From: UKL13-2 sp038236905
GTDB lineage: Bacteria; Pseudomonadota; Gammaproteobacteria; Burkholderiales; Usitatibacteraceae
DNA length: 16,466 nucleotides
Reading direction: 5' to 3'
Assembly (NCBI GenBank): GCA_038236905.1
Contig: JBBRZG010000087.1
Span: forward strand, 1 to 16,466
Shown here: piece after piece, positions 13,159 through 16,466 of the stretch
How the letters are laid out: each line of letters starts with the position of its first letter
Position numbering within the stretch: position 1 is the stretch's first letter
Position numbers and translations under genes: made by a program
The notes under the pieces: generated by a model
Told to the model about the DNA's origin: nothing
The model's database searches: none
What the model saw: the letters and a program-made list of their open reading frames with translations, nothing else

Positions 13159-13980
13159 ATGCTGCTGCGACACCCGCTTAAATCTGTCACCGGATTTGTC
13201 TCCACGCTGGCGATGCTAGGCGTGTTGGGCTATGGCGGGGTCGCTGCACTTTTCTATTGGGGCCAAGACAGGCTGATATTTCAGCCGACGGTGCTGCCAC
13301 CCGCTTATTTATTCACGGTTCCCGACGTAAAAGAAGTCAGCGTGCCGGTCGACGGTGCGACGCTCTCAGCGCTGCATTTCAAACTGCCGAACCCGAAGGG
13401 CGTGGTGTTTTTTCTCCACGGCAACGCAGGCAACCTCGCCACATGGGTGCTCGATACCGAATTTTATCGCCGCAATAATTACGATCTGTTCATGATCGAC
13501 TACCGTGGTTTTGGTAAAAGCACGGGCCACATTGAAAGCGAAGCGCAACTCCACGCCGACGTGTTGGCCGCTTGGAATTTCATTGCTCCGCAATACGAGG
13601 GTCGTAAGCGTGTGATTTTCGGACGATCACTCGGCACGACGCTGGCCGCAAAACTCTCCACCGAAGTAAACGCCGATTGGACCGCGCTGGTATCGCCGTT
13701 CTACAGCATGGACGCGATGCGCCGGGAATATTATTCATGGCTGCCTGCGGCATTGATGCGATACACATTTAGCACCAATGAATGGCTACCGAATATCAAA
13801 AATCCGGTCACGATCGTGCACGGAAAAATAGACGCGCTGATTAATATCAACCAAGCCGAAAGACTCAAGGCGCTTTCGCCCAGAGTCGAGCTGATTGAAA
13901 TCGACGGCGGCGATCATATCAATCTACATCACTTGGCAAGCTACTTGGATGCATTGTCGGACAGATTAGCTAAACTCTAG
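13159..13980 (+). CDS. membrane-anchored alpha/beta hydrolase (YfhR/ABHD17-like)
   Basis: The 273-aa protein begins with a hydrophobic segment (about 10-34) that should anchor it to the inner membrane, followed by the DRLIFQPT junction seen in this group. The hydrolase fold then has the oxyanion loop LHGNAGN (87-93), MIDYRGFGKS (112-121), the nucleophile elbow FGRSLG (154-159, S157), D225 in HGKIDALI and H253 in GGDHINL, so the Ser-Asp-His triad is complete. Relatives are serine hydrolases acting on small esters or lipids; the true substrate is unknown. The ATG lacks a good ribosome binding site and lies 11 bp after the DUF1993 stop, which suggests translation helped by the upstream gene. A strong hairpin follows the stop. 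Confidence 0.9.
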   Translation: MLLRHPLKSVTGFVSTLAMLGVLGYGGVAALFYWGQDRLIFQPTVLPPAYLFTVPDVKEVSVPVDGATLSALHFKLPNPKGVVFFLHGNAGNLATWVLDTEFYRRNNYDLFMIDYRGFGKSTGHIESEAQLHADVLAAWNFIAPQYEGRKRVIFGRSLGTTLAAKLSTEVNADWTALVSPFYSMDAMRREYYSWLPAALMRYTFSTNEWLPNIKNPVTIVHGKIDALININQAERLKALSPRVELIEIDGGDHINLHHLASYLDALSDRLAKL

Positions 13981-14034
13981 CACTGGCGGGGGTTCTGGAG
14001 AATTTTCGCTCCAAAACACCCGCCCCGCCTAGTG
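13981..14034 (+). terminator. strong imperfect hairpin between convergent genes
   Basis: GGCGGG (13985-13990) pairs with CCCGCC (14019-14024) and GGAG (13997-14000) with CTCC (14009-14012). Most of the intervening bases also pair, giving a 16-step stem with two mismatches and an 8-nt loop. CACT (13981) and AGTG (14031) can close it further. The downstream T content (TTTACTT) is modest, so it may act in either direction between the hydrolase and M28 stops. Confidence 0.6.
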
Positions 14035-14047
14035 TTTACTTCCATAT

Positions 14048-15427
14048 TTAGCGTAATCTAAACGGCACGGGATAAGTCACTACGCTCGAATTTCCGTCTT
14101 TGTCGTAGGCTTCAACGCCGAAAACAACATTATCTTTCGACACCCCTTTCACGGTGGCACGAGTGACGTTGCCGACGTCTTTGCTTTGCTGCCAGAACGG
14201 TGCTGTGGTATCGCGCCAGACGATTCGATAGCCGGCGATGTCAGGCTCGGGGTTGGCCTTCCAGCGCAGTGTCGAATCGTTTTCAAGGGTTAGAGTTTCC
14301 ATCTGCACTTCGCGCGGTGCGGCAGGCCCGCTGGCTAGGGCGGCCAGCGCGACGGCATTTACGCGGGCTACTTTCGCGACATAGTCGAAATCAACAAATT
14401 CCGGCAAATCGCCGAGCTGCACACCGTTTTCGATTCTCGGCGTTTGATGCTGATGGCGGAAATCTTCAATCGGCTCGGTCATGCGCACGGCGGCATAGCC
14501 CGCATCTAGAAAAGGGCTATGGTCGCCGCCGCGTAAATAGCGGTCGCGGCGGTAAATCATATTGACTTTCATGTCGGTCAGATTGCGCTCTGCGCTGGAT
14601 TTGATAAACCGTGCCAGCTGGCGCGTCGGGAAATCATTTTCGCCGCCACTGCGTAACAGCGTGATGGTCTCATCCGACATTTCCTTGGTCGGGTTCACGC
14701 CTTCGGCAAACAGTCGCACATGATCGCGAATCACGGTGCCGTCCGAACCTTTGGTATTGCCGATGATGTCGTTCGTGATCATGCCCGCGACATTGAGCCC
14801 TTTCGCTTTCGCGGCTTTAGCCCAAAACGTAGCACCCACTAGGCCCTGCTCTTCGCCCGCAACGGTCATGAACACGAGCGTTGCATCGAACTGATATTTC
14901 GACATCACACACGCCAGCTCCATCACCGCAGCGCTGCCGGAGGCGTCATCGTTGGCGCCGGGCGCATCGCTTTCGCCATCGATCGGGCTGGACGGCATCG
15001 AATCATAGTGACCCGAAACAACGTAAAGGCGGTCACGGCTTTCAGCTTGAGTGCCTGGCAGCGTTGCGACCACGTTTACAATCGGCGTGGGCTGCGCGAT
15101 GCGAACCGCTTGTTGCGCGATATTTTCATCAAATTCAACTTTCATGCGCCCGCCGTTTGCCTTGGCGCAAGTGTCCAGTTCAGACTTTATCCAGCGTCGT
15201 GCTGCACCTATTCCACGGGTTTCGCTTTTGGTGTCGGACAATGAATTGCGGGTGCCAAACGAGACCAGTTTACGGATCGTGGCTTCAATCCGCTTAGCGG
15301 AAATCTCAGCCGCAATCTTTTGGAAGCCGGGGTTGGGCTTAAGGTTCACGATCGGTTCTTGTGCAGACACGACAGCGGCTGCACCTGCAAGCACCACAAC
15401 GGTAAAACGCATCAATGAATTTTTCAC
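14048..15427 (-). CDS. secreted M28-family metallopeptidase with FN3-like tail
   Basis: The GTG at 15427 is the likely start (459 aa): AAAGGAG lies 5 nt before it and it yields a clean Sec signal peptide (KNSLMRFTVVVLAGAAAVVSAQ, about 2-23). Upstream in-frame codons to 15493 lack this. The M28 zinc-peptidase motifs are complete: H140 and D142 in GHYDS, D160 in GANDDASG, E192-E193 in AGEEQG, D220 in NDIIG, and a late His (H325 or H327 in RHQHQT). A fibronectin type III-like domain follows (about 372-456, with WKANPEPDIAGYRIVWR). It is an aminopeptidase-type enzyme acting outside the cytoplasm; whether periplasmic or released is not clear. The HtrA-type gene ends 128 bp upstream on the same strand. 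Confidence 0.92.
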   Translation of the reverse strand: MKNSLMRFTVVVLAGAAAVVSAQEPIVNLKPNPGFQKIAAEISAKRIEATIRKLVSFGTRNSLSDTKSETRGIGAARRWIKSELDTCAKANGGRMKVEFDENIAQQAVRIAQPTPIVNVVATLPGTQAESRDRLYVVSGHYDSMPSSPIDGESDAPGANDDASGSAAVMELACVMSKYQFDATLVFMTVAGEEQGLVGATFWAKAAKAKGLNVAGMITNDIIGNTKGSDGTVIRDHVRLFAEGVNPTKEMSDETITLLRSGGENDFPTRQLARFIKSSAERNLTDMKVNMIYRRDRYLRGGDHSPFLDAGYAAVRMTEPIEDFRHQHQTPRIENGVQLGDLPEFVDFDYVAKVARVNAVALAALASGPAAPREVQMETLTLENDSTLRWKANPEPDIAGYRIVWRDTTAPFWQQSKDVGNVTRATVKGVSKDNVVFGVEAYDKDGNSSVVTYPVPFRLR

Positions 15428-15555
15428 AAGGGCTCCTTTTTGAGACGATGAGCTTAGCTGAAAAATGCCGCGGTGGCTGATCGTGAAAGTCAATTACTGC
15501 CGTACAGAAATGGCGGCAATCGGTCAGCGCCGTGGACGCTTGTGTAAATTTGGAG

Positions 15556-16466
15556 CTAACCGCGCCGATTCAAATCGATAATCTTTATGCGCTCTTTACG
15601 CTCTCTTTTCTCGCGCATTACCGTCAGCTCGGCGGTATTGCCGACGCCGACCCGATCCAGCTCGGCGACAAACGTGGACAGGGTATCGGTGCTGCGGCCA
15701 TTCACAGCCGTGATCACATCGCCCAGCGCGCCAGTGCGTCGCGAATACGGTTGTAGACCGACCTCATCCGCAGGCGTGCCGCGCACGATCGAATCCATCA
15801 CCACGCCTTTGATGTTGTTGCGTGCCACTAGGCCGGGATCAACATAGCGCGCACCAATCCCCGGAATCGAGGCCACGCCGCGTGCGATCAACTGGGGCAC
15901 GACGCGATTAACCAAGTCTGCTGGAATCGCAAAACCGACGCCAGCGGACGAGCCGCTGGAGGAGCGAATCGCGGTATTCACGCCGATCAAGCGGCCCGCA
16001 CTATCGAGCAGCGGCCCGCCGGAATTGCCGGGATTGATCGCGGCATCGGTTTGAATCGCGCCCGAAATTTCGGCGTAATCCTGAGTAGGCAAATAGCGGT
16101 CAAGGGCCGAAATAATACCGGTGGTCAGGGTCCGCGTCAGTCCAAACGGATTGCCAATCGCGATCACACTCTGGCCCACTTTTAAATCGCGCGATGCGCC
16201 CAGCGGAATCGGCTTCAAATTTTGCGGCACCTGAATCAACTGCACCACCGCCAAATCGTATTGCGGCGCGCGCCCCACCACCCGTGCCGCAATCGGCTCC
16301 TTGCCGGAATCAAGCTGCACCAGCACTTTTTGCGCATTCGCCACCACGTGATTATTCGTCACCACATGGCCTTTTGCGTCCCACACGAAACCCGAACCCG
16401 CGCCCTGCGAGACGCCGACATCCTCCCCAAAAAATCCCTGCCGCACCAGACTTTCGGTGGTGATAT
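15556..16466 (-). CDS. HtrA/DegS-type serine protease, partial (5' end outside window)
   Basis: The frame is open to the window edge, so only the C-terminal part is present (about 303 residues visible). The trypsin-like domain has H in TNNHVV (codon near 16349), D in YDLAVVQL and the catalytic Ser in NPGNSGGPLL, plus the loop segments AIGNPFGL and AINPGN. A single PDZ domain follows (roughly the last 105 residues, with GVVMDSIVRGTPADEVGLQP). One PDZ and then the end of the protein suggests a DegS/HhoB-like member rather than two-PDZ DegP. Such proteases work in the periplasm in envelope quality control or stress signalling. The GTG at 16446 is internal, not the start: residues ITTESL precede it. 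Confidence 0.93.
   Translation of the reverse strand, partial: ITTESLVRQGFFGEDVGVSQGAGSGFVWDAKGHVVTNNHVVANAQKVLVQLDSGKEPIAARVVGRAPQYDLAVVQLIQVPQNLKPIPLGASRDLKVGQSVIAIGNPFGLTRTLTTGIISALDRYLPTQDYAEISGAIQTDAAINPGNSGGPLLDSAGRLIGVNTAIRSSSGSSAGVGFAIPADLVNRVVPQLIARGVASIPGIGARYVDPGLVARNNIKGVVMDSIVRGTPADEVGLQPYSRRTGALGDVITAVNGRSTDTLSTFVAELDRVGVGNTAELTVMREKRERKERIKIIDLNRRG

Noticed and set aside
15496..15526. GCCG/CGGC hairpin between the HtrA-type and M28 genes as a terminator
   Set aside because: The stem is short and interrupted, and there is no T-run after it on the minus strand.

Overview
The window looks like an ordinary chromosomal stretch of a Gram-negative proteobacterium, most likely a betaproteobacterium. 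The best lineage clue is the DUF2863-type gene at 9986-11245, a family I know mainly from Burkholderiales and relatives. Other support is moderate GC content, AAGGAG-type ribosome binding sites, an HtrA/DegS-type protease and a Sec-exported M28 peptidase. I see no rRNA, tRNA, CRISPR array, insertion sequence, phage gene or conjugation gene.

Layout. (1) 98-2318, all minus: a 78-aa conserved small protein, then a Kv-beta-like aldo/keto reductase whose stop overlaps the start of a three-helix membrane protein resembling Pycsar effector (PycTM/DUF5706) proteins, then a KTSC-domain protein. (2) 2462-4663, minus: a PAS-PAS-GGDEF-EAL cyclic-di-GMP enzyme with both catalytic domains apparently intact. 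(3) 4800-7407, minus: a tight four-gene run, probably an operon, encoding a GlcG/HbpS-like protein, a three-zinc-ribbon protein with a hydrophobic tail, a short-chain dehydrogenase and a cysteine-rich CC-motif protein. Just upstream is a membrane-anchored SRPBCC protein whose stop lies inside an 8-bp tandem repeat. (4) 8352-9752: a LysR regulator divergent from one or two very small ORFs with strong ribosome binding sites. (5) 9753-11245, plus: a spacer with a long, possibly switching inverted repeat, then the DUF2863 gene behind a perfect TATAAT. (6) 11297-13980: a putative esterase (minus), divergent from a DUF1993 gene and a membrane-anchored alpha/beta hydrolase (plus). (7) 14048-16466, minus: a secreted M28 peptidase with a fibronectin-III-like tail and the 3' part of an HtrA-type protease cut by the window edge.

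The most unusual unit is the overlapping pair at 348-1956. A Kv-beta-type reductase is translationally coupled to a PycTM-like membrane protein, with no class III cyclase (PycC) in the window. Two further points deserve a look: the 9764-9909 element with mutually exclusive pairings, and the tandem micro-ORFs opposite the LysR gene. No complete known defence system is present, so any new-system reading is a hypothesis.
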